A DNA stretch of 52,773 bases. Source: Ruminococcus sp. Its GTDB lineage: Bacteria > Bacillota > Clostridia > Oscillospirales > Acutalibacteraceae. Position 1 is the first letter of the stretch. Each line of letters begins with the position of its first letter. Below are positions 32,604 to 40,770 of this stretch, piece by piece. Made by a program: the position numbers and the translations under genes. The stretch lies in the NCBI GenBank assembly GCA_017411835.1, contig JAFQPG010000005.1, forward strand, positions 1 to 52,773, read 5' to 3'. A model generated the notes under the pieces. The model had not been told where the DNA came from and made no database searches. It worked only from the letters and a program-made list of their open reading frames with translations.

Positions 32604-33179
32604 TCAGCTTTTATCAAGAAAAACTGCTCCTATATCAATATCATCGTCGATAATCCCGTACATACCTGTTAAAGGGTCTTTGAATAAATCGACCTTTGGC
32701 GGGAATACGGTAAAGCTGAAAAACATAACAAAGTACAGCATCAATAGCATTAGTGCAACGCAAAAGTAGTCTGCAATAGAGTTTTCATTTACTGTTAATT
32801 TATAGGAGATATATTGCGCAAGTGCTAAAAAAGCCAAAGAGGATAAAATGTCAAGTATGAGCACAGGTCCGCTTGTGAATAGATTGTAAGCATAAAAGAA
32901 AGCTGGGATGCAAAGCGATAAAAAGTATAGCGAGATTGTCTTAGCTACAACATATTTTTTAAACGGAGGCTTTATAATCAGAAGTTCAATAATCGCCCAA
33001 AATACAAAGCCTACGCAAAAGATTTTAATATGCTCCCATACACTCTCGTTTACAGAACCAAAAAGGATTGCTAAAACCGAGCCGTTTGTAAGGTCATATA
33101 CAAAGTGCAGTAATACTGCAATAAGGTAAATTACTAAAATACCCGCAATTTCCAGAATTTTAAATAGCCGTTTATTCAT
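32604..33179 (-). CDS. DUF6512-like integral membrane protein
   Basis: 191 residues from ATG at 33179; GGGGG lies 8 nt upstream, and the earlier in-frame ATGs at 33197 and 33194 fall inside a hairpin without a site. About six hydrophobic segments are present. The stretch GSVNESVWEHIKIFCVGFVFWAIIELLI is the recognisable family motif, a small polar loop with Asn, Glu and His near the end of the second helix. The C-terminus is short and hydrophilic. The function is unknown. The ribosome site is buried in the 3' arm of a stable hairpin (33188-33231). Confidence 0.75.
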   Translation of the reverse strand: MNKRLFKILEIAGILVIYLIAVLLHFVYDLTNGSVLAILFGSVNESVWEHIKIFCVGFVFWAIIELLIIKPPFKKYVVAKTISLYFLSLCIPAFFYAYNLFTSGPVLILDILSSLAFLALAQYISYKLTVNENSIADYFCVALMLLMLYFVMFFSFTVFPPKVDLFKDPLTGMYGIIDDDIDIGAVFLDKS

Positions 33180-33182
33180 AAT

Positions 33183-33231
33183 AAAAACCCCCATCACATA
33201 TTTGTTAGAGTGATAAAGTATATGATGGGGG
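33183..33231 (-). terminator. Hairpin plus T-run that also covers a ribosome site
   Basis: On the minus strand, CCCCCATCA (33231-33223) and TGATGGGGG (33196-33188) form a 9-bp stem that extends by three more pairs after a mismatch. TTTTTATT follows, then the ATG of the DUF6512-like gene. It can act as a terminator for the upstream small gene and sequester the GGGGG ribosome site of the downstream gene. Confidence 0.7.
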
Positions 33232-33245
33232 AAAAGATATAATAC

Positions 33246-33509
33246 TCAAAAAAGTGTATATATGACAGCAGTCGAAAGTGCGCCGATTGCTAAAAACAGA
33301 CAGCAAGTCAAAAGTCTGCTTAATAGTATGCGTTTATTTTTTGCACTGGATACCGTATCAAGATTTTTGATTAGTTTTTTTGCTTCTTTTTCTAATATCT
33401 CTCTCGATATAGAAGCATATTCAGGCCGTAGCACCAAAAAAGCCCGCTCGTAGTATCTGTTGTCTGTATCTGCAATTTCAATCACCTGATGATTTATTCC
33501 TTTTATCAT
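33246..33509 (-). CDS. Small tail-anchored membrane protein, function unknown
   Basis: 87 residues. A cytoplasmic-looking part (1-62) contains YYERAFLVLRPEYASISREILEKEAKKLIKNLD, a likely helix pair. One C-terminal membrane helix follows (about 63-86, LLSRLLTCCLFLAIGALSTAVIY). The start has AAGGATGG upstream and a TATAAT box about 27 nt before the ATG, so it is a credible gene rather than a chance ORF. No family was recognised. It could tether a cytoplasmic partner to the membrane, but nothing in the sequence says which. Confidence 0.6.
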   Translation of the reverse strand: MIKGINHQVIEIADTDNRYYERAFLVLRPEYASISREILEKEAKKLIKNLDTVSSAKNKRILLSRLLTCCLFLAIGALSTAVIYTLF

Positions 33510-33857
33510 ATTGTACCATCCTTGTTTTTACAATTATATTGGACAGTTAGGCGATAATGTATGCAAATAGCAGACGATTTTTCCGTAAAATAAACAATTA
33601 GTTCTAAATAAAAATTGGAATTTGGAAATATACAAAATGTATTATTCCTAATAGAAATAAATTATGTGGAAAACTCTGTGGAAAACAAGGAAAACCTTTT
33701 TGAAATAACTTGAATATGACTGTATTGTTGATATTTTTGATGTTTTGAAATCAGGCTACCAAAAAACAGATATATCTTCTTTATGGGAAATTATGCAAAA
33801 ATTTTCTACAAATAGTAATTTTTTTCAAGTCAACAGCTTTTTTGAAAAATAATAAAA
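33510..33857. other. AT-rich gene-free region with paired TGTGGAAAA motifs
   Basis: About 350 bp with no plausible ORF. It holds the promoter of the small membrane protein gene (TATAAT on the minus strand near 33532-33537). Two direct copies of TGTGGAAAA lie within 33664-33684 and resemble DnaA boxes (TGTGGATAA) with one mismatch each. There is no dnaA or dnaN nearby. Nothing else was recognised. Confidence 0.4.
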
Positions 33858-33889
33858 AAAGAAGACTTTTTTTGCAAAAAGTCTTCTTA
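33855..33889 (-). terminator. Terminator of the PAP2 gene
   Basis: On the minus strand AAGAAGACTTTTT pairs with AAAAAGTCTTCTT around a short TGCA-containing loop and is followed by a T-run (33860-33854). Confidence 0.85.
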
Positions 33890-33908
33890 TAAGATTAATT
33901 GTAAGTTT

Positions 33909-34454
33909 TTAAGCAAAGAAGCGCGATAACAGATGCTCAAATAACAGTGTGCATACCGTACCGCTTAAAATACCGAGTGCAACACCGCATATAACATCGC
34001 TTAAATAATGCACCCTAAGATACATTCTTGAAAAGCTGATTATAAGTGCAACTAAAAGCACAGGCAAAAAGATATAAGCAGGACATCTGAGAAGTGTTAC
34101 CGTAAAAGCGGTAAAGGACGAAGCGGTGTGGCCTGACGGAAAGCTGTAGTCCTTAGGCCTTTTAATAATGAGCTCGTCATCCTCAAGCTTCGAACTAGGT
34201 CGCATTCTTCCGATAATATGCTTGATTATAATTTCACCAAGTATAAAGTTAACGCCGAGCGCCAAGGTAAGGTACACGCCTGTAGCGCGGGTGTTTTTCA
34301 TAAGCAAAAAAGGAAAACAAAGCGTTATCCACCAAACAAAAGCTCCGTTGCCGAGCTTTGTAAAAATAACCATAATTCTGTTTAGAAAAGGGGTATGGAT
34401 GCGGGCAATCTTTTTGACAACAAGGTCATCAAGCTGCTGAATTTTTTTAAACAT
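33909..34454 (-). CDS. PAP2-family membrane phosphatase
   Basis: 181 residues from ATG at 34454, 6 nt after TAGGAG; a TTG two codons upstream is less likely. Five to six membrane helices. The three acid-phosphatase motifs are KRPKDYSFP (motif I region, with R and P before it), PSGHTASS (motif II, catalytic His) and RMYLRVHYLSDV (motif III, nucleophilic His and Asp). Such proteins dephosphorylate undecaprenyl pyrophosphate or phosphatidic acid/phosphatidylglycerophosphate on the outer membrane face. The exact substrate is not decidable. It stands alone, with its own terminator. Confidence 0.9.
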   Translation of the reverse strand: MFKKIQQLDDLVVKKIARIHTPFLNRIMVIFTKLGNGAFVWWITLCFPFLLMKNTRATGVYLTLALGVNFILGEIIIKHIIGRMRPSSKLEDDELIIKRPKDYSFPSGHTASSFTAFTVTLLRCPAYIFLPVLLVALIISFSRMYLRVHYLSDVICGVALGILSGTVCTLLFEHLLSRFFA

Positions 34455-34552
34455 AGCCAACTCCTAAAATTAACATTTGATATAGTTTACCACAAAAAAA
34501 CCAGTTTGGGTAGTATTATTTTTAAACAGATTGCATTTTTTTATAAAAATTG

Positions 34553-34581
34553 TTGACAAACCTTTTTTTAAGTGCTAAACT
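34553..34581 (+). promoter_or_regulatory. Sigma-A-type promoter of T-box unit 1
   Basis: TTGACA (34553-34558), 17-nt spacer, TAAACT (34576-34581), immediately upstream of the first T-box leader. Confidence 0.8.
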
Positions 34582-34587
34582 TTTAAA

Positions 34588-34866
34588 AAAATAAAAAGGC
34601 TGTGACGAAGACGGCTTAAATATCAGTTTTCAGAGAGTCGGTGGCTGGTGCAAACCGACAACAGGTATTTATTAAAGCCCATCCCTTCTGAGCCGAAGGC
34701 CCGAAAACGAAAGCTAGTAGACGCCTTCCGTGATTGCTGCGTGAATGCATAGGGGTTGTCAGACTCCGAGAGTGGCGGACTTTTTGTCTGCAATTTGAGT
34801 GGTACCGCGAGTGTATTTTACACCCGTCTCAAAGGTTTCTTTGAGACGGGTGTTATTTATTTTATT
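34588..34866 (+). promoter_or_regulatory. T-box leader 1, specifier read as ATC (Ile)
   Basis: Stem I base GGCT (34598-34601) pairs with AGCC (34691-34694). GTGAC and TG form a kink-turn-like bulge, and GAAG (34607-34610) pairs with CTTC (34685-34688). The AGAGAG bulge and GGTGG/TGCAA apical loop motifs follow. The codon just before the lower helix is ATC (34681-34683). The T-box TTGAGTGGTACCGCGA is at 34795-34810; its TGGT pairs with tRNA ending ACCA. The terminator is a perfect 14-bp stem CACCCGTCTCAAAG and CTTTGAGACGGGTG (34821-34852). T-box identity is certain; the codon choice is inferred from alignment with the other two leaders. Confidence 0.9.
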
Positions 34867-34898
34867 ATTTATTATTTTATCCTAAAGGAGGCATCGTT

Positions 34899-37169
34899 AT
34901 GGCACAAGTTGAAACACAAAAACTACTAGAGGTGGCCGTACGAATTAAAGAGATGCGCGAAATCTTCGGCTTTTCACAAGAGGAGATGGCGAAAAGAACT
35001 GAGGTAACAGTTGAGCAATACCGCGATTTTGAATCAGGTAAGCAGGACTTTCCTTTTACATTTATACACAAGTGTTCTTTGGCTTTCGGCATTGGCATTT
35101 CTGATTTGCTCGAGGGTAAAAGTGCACTGCTTTCTTCTTACACCGTAACAAGAAAGGGACAGGGTCAGCAAACAGCTAAAGAGGACGGCATTGAAATTCA
35201 GAACCTTGCTCCTTGGTTTAGAAAGAAAATTTCAGAGCCTTACTTTGTTACATACAAATATTCTAAGGAGCTTCAGGATAAGCCTATCCATTTGACAAAG
35301 CACTCAGGTCAGGAATTTGACTTTGTATTAAAAGGCAGACTTAAAATTCAGGTCGGCGATAATGTTGAATATCTGTCCGAGGGCGACTCTATCTACTACA
35401 ACAGCTCGACTCCTCATGGTATGATTGCTGTTGACGGTGATGAGTGTCAGTTTGTGGCTGTTGTACTTCCTGGCGAAAACGAGTCAGAGGACATCATCCG
35501 TGATACCTTGATGGCTCACAACGAGGTTGCAGATACAAAGCTTTTATGCGAAGAATTTATCAAAACTGAGGTTGACGAAAACGGCTGCTTAAAGGCTATC
35601 GACTTTGAAAATGAAGACAGATATAATTTTGCATTTGATACAGTCGATGCAATCGCTAAAAAGGATCCTGATAAGCTTGCTATGATTCACGTGAGCAGAG
35701 ATCATAAAGAGCGTAGATTTACATTCAACGATATGAAGCGTAAATCTGCACAGGCGGCTAACTACTTTAAGTCACTTGGTATCAAAAAGGGCGACAGAGT
35801 TATGCTCGTTTTAAAGCGCCACTACCAGTTCTGGTTTGCAATTTTAGGTCTGCATAAGCTCGGTGCTATCGCAATTCCTGCGACAAATCAGCTTCAGGCA
35901 CACGACTTTGACTATCGCTTTAATGCAGCGGGTGTAAGTGCTATTTTGTGTACTGCTGACGGTGATGTTTCGCATCAGGTAGATATTGCACAGGAAAAGT
36001 CCCCGACGCTGAAAACTAAAGTGCTTGTCGGCGGTGAGCGTGAGGGTTGGCACAACTTTGACGAGGAGTTTGAGCTTTTCTCTGCGCACTATTACAGAAA
36101 CGAAGATACTCCATGTGGTGATGACCCGATGTTGATGTTCTTTACATCAGGTACAACAGGTTATCCGAAGATTGCACTACATTCTTATAAATATACGCTT
36201 GGTCATTTCATCACTGCTAAGTACTGGCATGGTGTTATGGCTGATGGCGTTCATTTCACAATTTCTGACACCGGTTGGGGTAAGGCGTTGTGGGGTAAGC
36301 TTTACGGTCAGTGGCTTAGTGAAGGCGCAGTATTTACATACGACTTTGACCGCTTTGATGCATCGGATATTCTGCCGATGTTTGCAAAGTATCAGATTAC
36401 TACCTTCTGTGCACCTCCGACTATGCTTAGAATGATGATTAAACAAGATTTGTCAAAATATGATTTTTCTTCTGTTAAGCGTGCTACAACAGCAGGTGAG
36501 GCTTTAAACCCAGAGGTGTATAAGCAGTTTAAAAAGGCAACAGGTCTTAAGCTTAAGGAGGGCTTTGGTCAGACTGAAACTACCCTTTCAATCGCAAACC
36601 TTATCGGCGAGAGCAGTAAGCTTGGCTCTATGGGTAGGCCTGTACCGCTTTATGATGTTCACCTGCTTGATAGCGAGGGCAACGATGTGCCTGATGGTGA
36701 GACGGGCGAAATCTGCATCAAAACTTCTGATAAGGTGCCTTGTGGCTTGTTCCTTGGCTACTATAAAGATGAGGAGAAAACTAAAGAGGTTTACCATGAC
36801 GGTTACTATCACACAGGCGACGTTGCATGGCGTGACGAGGATGGCTTCTTGTGGTATGTAGGTCGAGTTGATGATGTCATCAAGAGCTCAGGCTATCGTA
36901 TCGGACCGTTTGAAATTGAGTCTGTTATCATGGAACTTCCGTATGTTCTCGAGTGCGGTGTATCTGCAGAGCCTGATGAGGTAAGAGGTCAGGTAGTTAA
37001 AGCATCTATCGTGCTCACAAAGGGCACAAAAGAGAGCGAGGACCTCAAAAAAGAAATTCAGAATTATGTCAAATCACGTACAGCTCCGTACAAATATCCG
37101 CGTATCGTAGTATTTAGAGATGACCTGCCAAAAACTATCAGCGGTAAGATTCAGAGAAATAAGCTTTAA
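34899..37169 (+). CDS. XRE-cupin-acyl-CoA synthetase fusion 1 (under Ile T-box)
   Basis: 756 residues in three parts. Residues 8-65 are an XRE helix-turn-helix (RIKEMREIFGFSQEEMAKRTEVTVEQYRDFESGK). Residues about 125-190 are a cupin (HSGQEFDFVLKGRLKIQVGD...GDSIYYNSSTPHGMIAV). Residues about 245-756 are an acyl-CoA synthetase with P-loop FTSGTTGYPK (~415), GFGQTETT, YHTGDVAWRDEDGF and catalytic Lys750 in SGKIQRNKL. The synthetase half resembles medium-chain/branched acyl-CoA synthetases. The XRE-cupin half is the architecture of small-molecule-responsive repressors, so the enzyme may regulate itself or its genes. Context (Ile T-box, VOR, IlvE) suggests 2-methylbutyrate as substrate; that is inference. 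RBS AAAGGAGG. Confidence 0.88.
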   Translation: MAQVETQKLLEVAVRIKEMREIFGFSQEEMAKRTEVTVEQYRDFESGKQDFPFTFIHKCSLAFGIGISDLLEGKSALLSSYTVTRKGQGQQTAKEDGIEIQNLAPWFRKKISEPYFVTYKYSKELQDKPIHLTKHSGQEFDFVLKGRLKIQVGDNVEYLSEGDSIYYNSSTPHGMIAVDGDECQFVAVVLPGENESEDIIRDTLMAHNEVADTKLLCEEFIKTEVDENGCLKAIDFENEDRYNFAFDTVDAIAKKDPDKLAMIHVSRDHKERRFTFNDMKRKSAQAANYFKSLGIKKGDRVMLVLKRHYQFWFAILGLHKLGAIAIPATNQLQAHDFDYRFNAAGVSAILCTADGDVSHQVDIAQEKSPTLKTKVLVGGEREGWHNFDEEFELFSAHYYRNEDTPCGDDPMLMFFTSGTTGYPKIALHSYKYTLGHFITAKYWHGVMADGVHFTISDTGWGKALWGKLYGQWLSEGAVFTYDFDRFDASDILPMFAKYQITTFCAPPTMLRMMIKQDLSKYDFSSVKRATTAGEALNPEVYKQFKKATGLKLKEGFGQTETTLSIANLIGESSKLGSMGRPVPLYDVHLLDSEGNDVPDGETGEICIKTSDKVPCGLFLGYYKDEEKTKEVYHDGYYHTGDVAWRDEDGFLWYVGRVDDVIKSSGYRIGPFEIESVIMELPYVLECGVSAEPDEVRGQVVKASIVLTKGTKESEDLKKEIQNYVKSRTAPYKYPRIVVFRDDLPKTISGKIQRNKL

Positions 37170-37241
37170 TTTGCAGTAAAAAGCATAAAAAATCGGCAAA
37201 AATATGCGCGATTTTGCTTCATTTACTCTAAAGACAAAATA

Positions 37242-37270
37242 TTGACATTTTTCCAAAGTTGTGGTATAGT
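37242..37270 (+). promoter_or_regulatory. Sigma-A-type promoter of T-box unit 2
   Basis: TTGACA (37242-37247), 17-nt spacer, TATAGT (37265-37270). It gives the second ligase and the downstream vor-ilvE genes their own start. Confidence 0.85.
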
Positions 37271-37277
37271 ATTGTAG

Positions 37278-37546
37278 TATTTTTAAAGGCTATGACGAAG
37301 AGTACACATCAGTATGACCTAAAGAGAGGTGGCGGTTGGTGTAAGTCACTGGATACAGCTTTTGTGTTTGTAGCTTCTGAGCCGAGAGGAAGAAAGCTTG
37401 ATTGTTAGTAGAACCTCTCCGTAACTGCTGCGTAAATGCATAGAGGTTGTTAGACCTTGAGAGTGGCGAGAAATCGCAATTTGAGTGGTACCGCGAGTGT
37501 ATTTTACACCCGTCTCAAAGAAAACTTTGGGACGGGTGATTTTTTC
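37278..37546 (+). promoter_or_regulatory. T-box leader 2, specifier read as GTA (Val)
   Basis: Same plan as leader 1. GGCT (37288-37291) pairs with AGCC (37380-37383), and GAAG (37297-37300) pairs with CTTC (37374-37377). The S-turn strand AGTA (37301-37304) is present and CACA pairs with TGTG above it. The codon before the lower helix is GTA (37370-37372) followed by a purine G. The T-box TTGAGTGGTACCGCGA is at 37481-37496 and the terminator CACCCGTCTCAAAG / CTTTGGGACGGGTG at 37507-37538. Strong similarity to leader 1 shows that leader and gene were duplicated together. TTT (Phe) at 37367-37369 is the main alternative codon. Confidence 0.88.
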
Positions 37547-37570
37547 GTCCCCTACAAAAGGAGAATGATT

Positions 37571-39859
37571 ATGCAACAAATGACAGGTCTTGATTACAAG
37601 ATTCAGGAAATGGCTGCCCGTATAAGGGAGCTAAGAGAAATTCAGAATTTAACAGTTGAGCAGATGGCTTTAAAAACCGACGTCACTGTTGAGGAATATA
37701 TCAGCTGTGAAGAGGGTAAAAGCGACTTAAACTTTGCTTTTATCTATCGCTGTGCTATGGCTCTTTCTGTCAATGTTACTGACATTATCGAGGGTTACTC
37801 TCCAAACCTTAAGAGCTACTCAGTCACCAGAGCAGGACTCGGACAAAAGGTTGCTCAAGCACATGGTATGACATACTACAACTTAGCTTATGCGTTCCAA
37901 AACCGTATCGCAGAGCCGCTTTATGTTCGTTCTGTCTACGACGAGAATGCTCAGAACAATGACATCGAGCTTACTACCCACGAGGGTCAGGAACTTGACA
38001 TCGTTGTTGAAGGTAATCTTATGGTACAGGTTGGCGAGCATAAGGAGATTTTAGGTCCGGGAGACTCTATCTACTTTGACTCTGATAAGCCTCACGGTAT
38101 GATTGCTGTAAACGGCAAGGACTGTATCTTCTACGCTATCGTACTTAACCCAACCGGCGAGCCTATTCCGGAGCTTTCAAGTGGCAAGCTTGTTGAAATC
38201 AAGCAGAGCCCTAGAAAGCACGAAAGCGACCGTATATACAAAAACTACGTTGATGTTGAAGAAAACGAAAAGGGAACGCCAACATCTATCAAATTTAAAA
38301 ATACAGATAAATTTAACTTTGCGTTTGATTTGGTTGATGCACTTGCTGATAAAAAGCCTGATAAGCTTGCAATGCTTCATATCTCAAAAGACCACACAGA
38401 ACGCAGATTTACTTTTAAAGATATTAAAAAAGCATCTAACCAGTGCGCTAACTACTTTAAGTCACTCGGCATTAAAAAGGGTGACAGAGTTATGCTTATC
38501 TTAAAGCGTCATTATCAGTTCTGGTTTGCTATGATGGGTCTTAACAAGCTCGGTGCTATTGCTATTCCTGCACCTAACCAGTTGCAGGCTCACGACCTTG
38601 AGTATCGCTTAAAGAGTGCGGGCATTAACACCGTTATCTGTACTGCTGACGGCGATGTGTCACATCAGGTTGATATAGCAGCGAGTGGTTACGACGGACT
38701 TTTAAATAAGCTTCTTGTTAACGGCGAGCGTGAGGGCTGGCGTACATTTGATGATGAATATACCTTGTATTCAACTCATTATAATAGAACTGATGATGCT
38801 CCTTGTGGTGATGACTTGATGCTGATGTACTTCACATCAGGCACATCAGGCTATCCTAAGATTGCCGCACATAACTACAAATATCCGCTTGGACATTTCC
38901 ATACAGCAAAATACTGGCACAATGTTGACCCTGACGGTCTGCACTACACTATTTCCGACACCGGTTGGGCAAAGGCTATGTGGGGTAAGCTCTACGGTCA
39001 GTGGCTGTGCGAGGCGGCTATCTTCGTTTACGACTTTGACCGCTTTGATGCAGCAGACATTTTGCCGATGTTTGCAAAATATCAGATTACTACCTTCTGC
39101 GCACCACCTACAATGCTTCGAATGATGGTTAAGCAGGATATTTCAAACTACGACTTCTCCTCAGTTCAGCATATGACAACAGCAGGCGAGGCTTTAAACC
39201 CTGAGGTTTATCGTCAGTTTGAAAAGGCTACAGGTCTTCAGATTATCGAGGGCTTTGGTCAGACAGAAAGTACAATGATTGTTGGTAATATGACAGGCGC
39301 TAAGCATAAGATTGGTTCTATGGGTAAGCCTGCTCCTATATATGACGTACAGCTTGTAGATGCTGACGGCAACGAAGTTCCTGATGGTGAGCCGGGCGAG
39401 ATTGTTGTAAATCTTAAAAACGGTCACCCTTGCGGTTTGTTTGTCGGCTACTACGGCGATAAAGAGAAAACCGACGAGGTTATGGTCGACGGCATTTATC
39501 ATACAGGCGACGTTGCGTGGCGTGATGAGGACGGCTTCTTCTTCTATGAAGGTCGTGTCGATGACGTTATCAAGAGCTCAGGCTACCGTATCGGACCATT
39601 TGAGATTGAGTCTGTTATTATGGAGCTTCCTTACGTGCTCGAGTGCGGTGTTTCTGCTGCACCTGATGAGGTAAGAGGACAGATTGTAAAAGCATCAATC
39701 GTTCTTACAAAGGGCACTAAAGGTAGCGATGACCTCAAAAAGGAAATCCAGACTTACGTTAAGTCCCGTACAGCTCCGTATAAATACCCACGACTGGTTG
39801 TATTCAGAGATGAGCTTCCAAAGACAGTAAGCGGAAAAATCCAGAGAAACAAGCTTTAA
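37571..39859 (+). CDS. XRE-cupin-acyl-CoA synthetase fusion 2 (under Val T-box)
   Basis: 762 residues from ATG at 37571, 7 nt after AAAAGGAG; the frame is open further upstream only through the T-box terminator. It is a paralogue of fusion 1 over its whole length: XRE domain (RIRELREIQNLTVEQMALKTDVTVEEYISCEEGK), cupin (THEGQELDIVVEGNLMVQVG...GDSIYFDSDKPHGMIAV), and acyl-CoA synthetase with P-loop YFTSGTSGYPK, GFGQTEST, YHTGDVAWRDEDGFFFY and catalytic Lys in SGKIQRNKL. The C-terminal half is nearly identical to fusion 1, while the XRE and cupin parts are more diverged, as expected if they sense different ligands. Its position 4 nt before the vor operon and the Val specifier suggest isobutyrate as substrate (inference). 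Confidence 0.88.
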   Translation: MQQMTGLDYKIQEMAARIRELREIQNLTVEQMALKTDVTVEEYISCEEGKSDLNFAFIYRCAMALSVNVTDIIEGYSPNLKSYSVTRAGLGQKVAQAHGMTYYNLAYAFQNRIAEPLYVRSVYDENAQNNDIELTTHEGQELDIVVEGNLMVQVGEHKEILGPGDSIYFDSDKPHGMIAVNGKDCIFYAIVLNPTGEPIPELSSGKLVEIKQSPRKHESDRIYKNYVDVEENEKGTPTSIKFKNTDKFNFAFDLVDALADKKPDKLAMLHISKDHTERRFTFKDIKKASNQCANYFKSLGIKKGDRVMLILKRHYQFWFAMMGLNKLGAIAIPAPNQLQAHDLEYRLKSAGINTVICTADGDVSHQVDIAASGYDGLLNKLLVNGEREGWRTFDDEYTLYSTHYNRTDDAPCGDDLMLMYFTSGTSGYPKIAAHNYKYPLGHFHTAKYWHNVDPDGLHYTISDTGWAKAMWGKLYGQWLCEAAIFVYDFDRFDAADILPMFAKYQITTFCAPPTMLRMMVKQDISNYDFSSVQHMTTAGEALNPEVYRQFEKATGLQIIEGFGQTESTMIVGNMTGAKHKIGSMGKPAPIYDVQLVDADGNEVPDGEPGEIVVNLKNGHPCGLFVGYYGDKEKTDEVMVDGIYHTGDVAWRDEDGFFFYEGRVDDVIKSSGYRIGPFEIESVIMELPYVLECGVSAAPDEVRGQIVKASIVLTKGTKGSDDLKKEIQTYVKSRTAPYKYPRLVVFRDELPKTVSGKIQRNKL

Positions 39860-39863
39860 TATT

Positions 39864-40529
39864 ATGAAAGATTTTAAGAGAATTACACTGCTTTGCGGAC
39901 ATTACGGCTCCGGCAAAACAAACGTCGCGGTTAATATGGCACTGATGCTTAAAAAACAGCGCGACAATGTTGCGATTGCCGACCTTGATATTGTTAACCC
40001 GTATTTTCGCACTAAGGACAGCAGTAAAGAATTTGAAAATTGCGGTATAAGACTTATCGCATCAAGCTTTGCAAACTCTAACGTCGATATTCCTGCACTA
40101 CCGCAGGATATGTACGCTATCACCGATGATAAAGCTTTGTCGGTTATCATAGACGTCGGCGGTGACGACAGAGGAGCACTTGCTCTTGGCAGATTAGCAC
40201 CACAGATTGTAGAAGAAAATGACTACGAAATGCTGATGGTCATAAACTGCTATCGTCCGCTAACTCGTGATGCGTTGTCGACTATCGAGGTTATGCGCGA
40301 GATAGAGTACGCAGGACATATTAAGTTCACAGGACTTGTGAACAACTCAAACTTAGGTGTTATGACAACACCTGATGACGTGATTTCTTCACTTAGCTAC
40401 GCTGATGAAGTATCAAAGCTTAGTAATCTTCCTGTAGTATGCACTACAGTAGAAAAAAGTTTATATAATGACTTGAGCGACAAGATTGAAAATCTCTTGC
40501 CACTGAGTCTTCAGGCTAGACCTGTATAA
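39864..40529 (+). CDS. P-loop ATPase (CobQ/ParA-like) of the vor operon
   Basis: 221 residues. The N-terminal Walker A variant GHYGSGKTNVAVNMA (about 11-25) and DLDIVNPYFRT (Walker B/switch-like) place it in the SIMIBI class near ParA/CobQ-type ATPases. IDVGGDDRGALALG is a second conserved stretch. It lacks the double-Lys KGG signature of true ParA. It starts 4 nt after ligase 2 and precedes the ferredoxin subunit, so it is part of the operon. SIMIBI ATPases often act in cofactor or Fe-S assembly, so a role in maturing the oxidoreductase is possible but not shown. Confidence 0.75.
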   Translation: MKDFKRITLLCGHYGSGKTNVAVNMALMLKKQRDNVAIADLDIVNPYFRTKDSSKEFENCGIRLIASSFANSNVDIPALPQDMYAITDDKALSVIIDVGGDDRGALALGRLAPQIVEENDYEMLMVINCYRPLTRDALSTIEVMREIEYAGHIKFTGLVNNSNLGVMTTPDDVISSLSYADEVSKLSNLPVVCTTVEKSLYNDLSDKIENLLPLSLQARPV

Positions 40530-40559
40530 GACAAAGCCTAAGGAAAGGGAGAGTTTTTT

Positions 40560-40766
40560 ATGGCTAAACTAACATTTAAAACAGACAACTGCAAGGGTTG
40601 CGGACTTTGCGTAGAAGCTTGTCCTAAAAACTTGCTTATCCTTGCAAAAGACGAAATCAACAAAAAGGGTCATCACCCTGCAGTCATTACTGACGAGAGT
40701 GCTTGTATTGGTTGTGCTTTTTGTGCAACAATGTGCCCTGACTGTGTAATCAAGGTAGAGAGGTGA
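40560..40766 (+). CDS. 2-oxoacid:ferredoxin oxidoreductase delta subunit, 2[4Fe-4S] ferredoxin
   Basis: 68 residues with two complete cluster motifs, CKGCGLCVEACPKN and CIGCAFCATMCPDC. It carries electrons between the thiamine site of the beta subunit and external ferredoxin. As a separate small polypeptide it marks the four-subunit (Vor/Kor) architecture rather than the fused pyruvate enzyme. It has a strong GGAAAGGGAGAG site and lies 4 nt before the alpha subunit gene. Confidence 0.93.
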   Translation: MAKLTFKTDNCKGCGLCVEACPKNLLILAKDEINKKGHHPAVITDESACIGCAFCATMCPDCVIKVER

Positions 40767-40770
40767 GATT

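Noticed and set aside
33510-33857. Replication origin
   Set aside because: Two imperfect DnaA-like boxes are too few, and no dnaA, dnaN, recF or rpmH lies in the window.
34588-34866. Riboswitch of another class upstream of ligase 1
   Set aside because: GAGTGGTACCGCG followed by a terminator whose 5' side can pair with it identifies a T-box; no ligand-riboswitch core was seen.
37457-37570. 38-residue N-terminal extension of the second ligase
   Set aside because: It is translated from the T-box and terminator sequence; the true start at 37571 has AAAAGGAG and matches the start of the paralogue.
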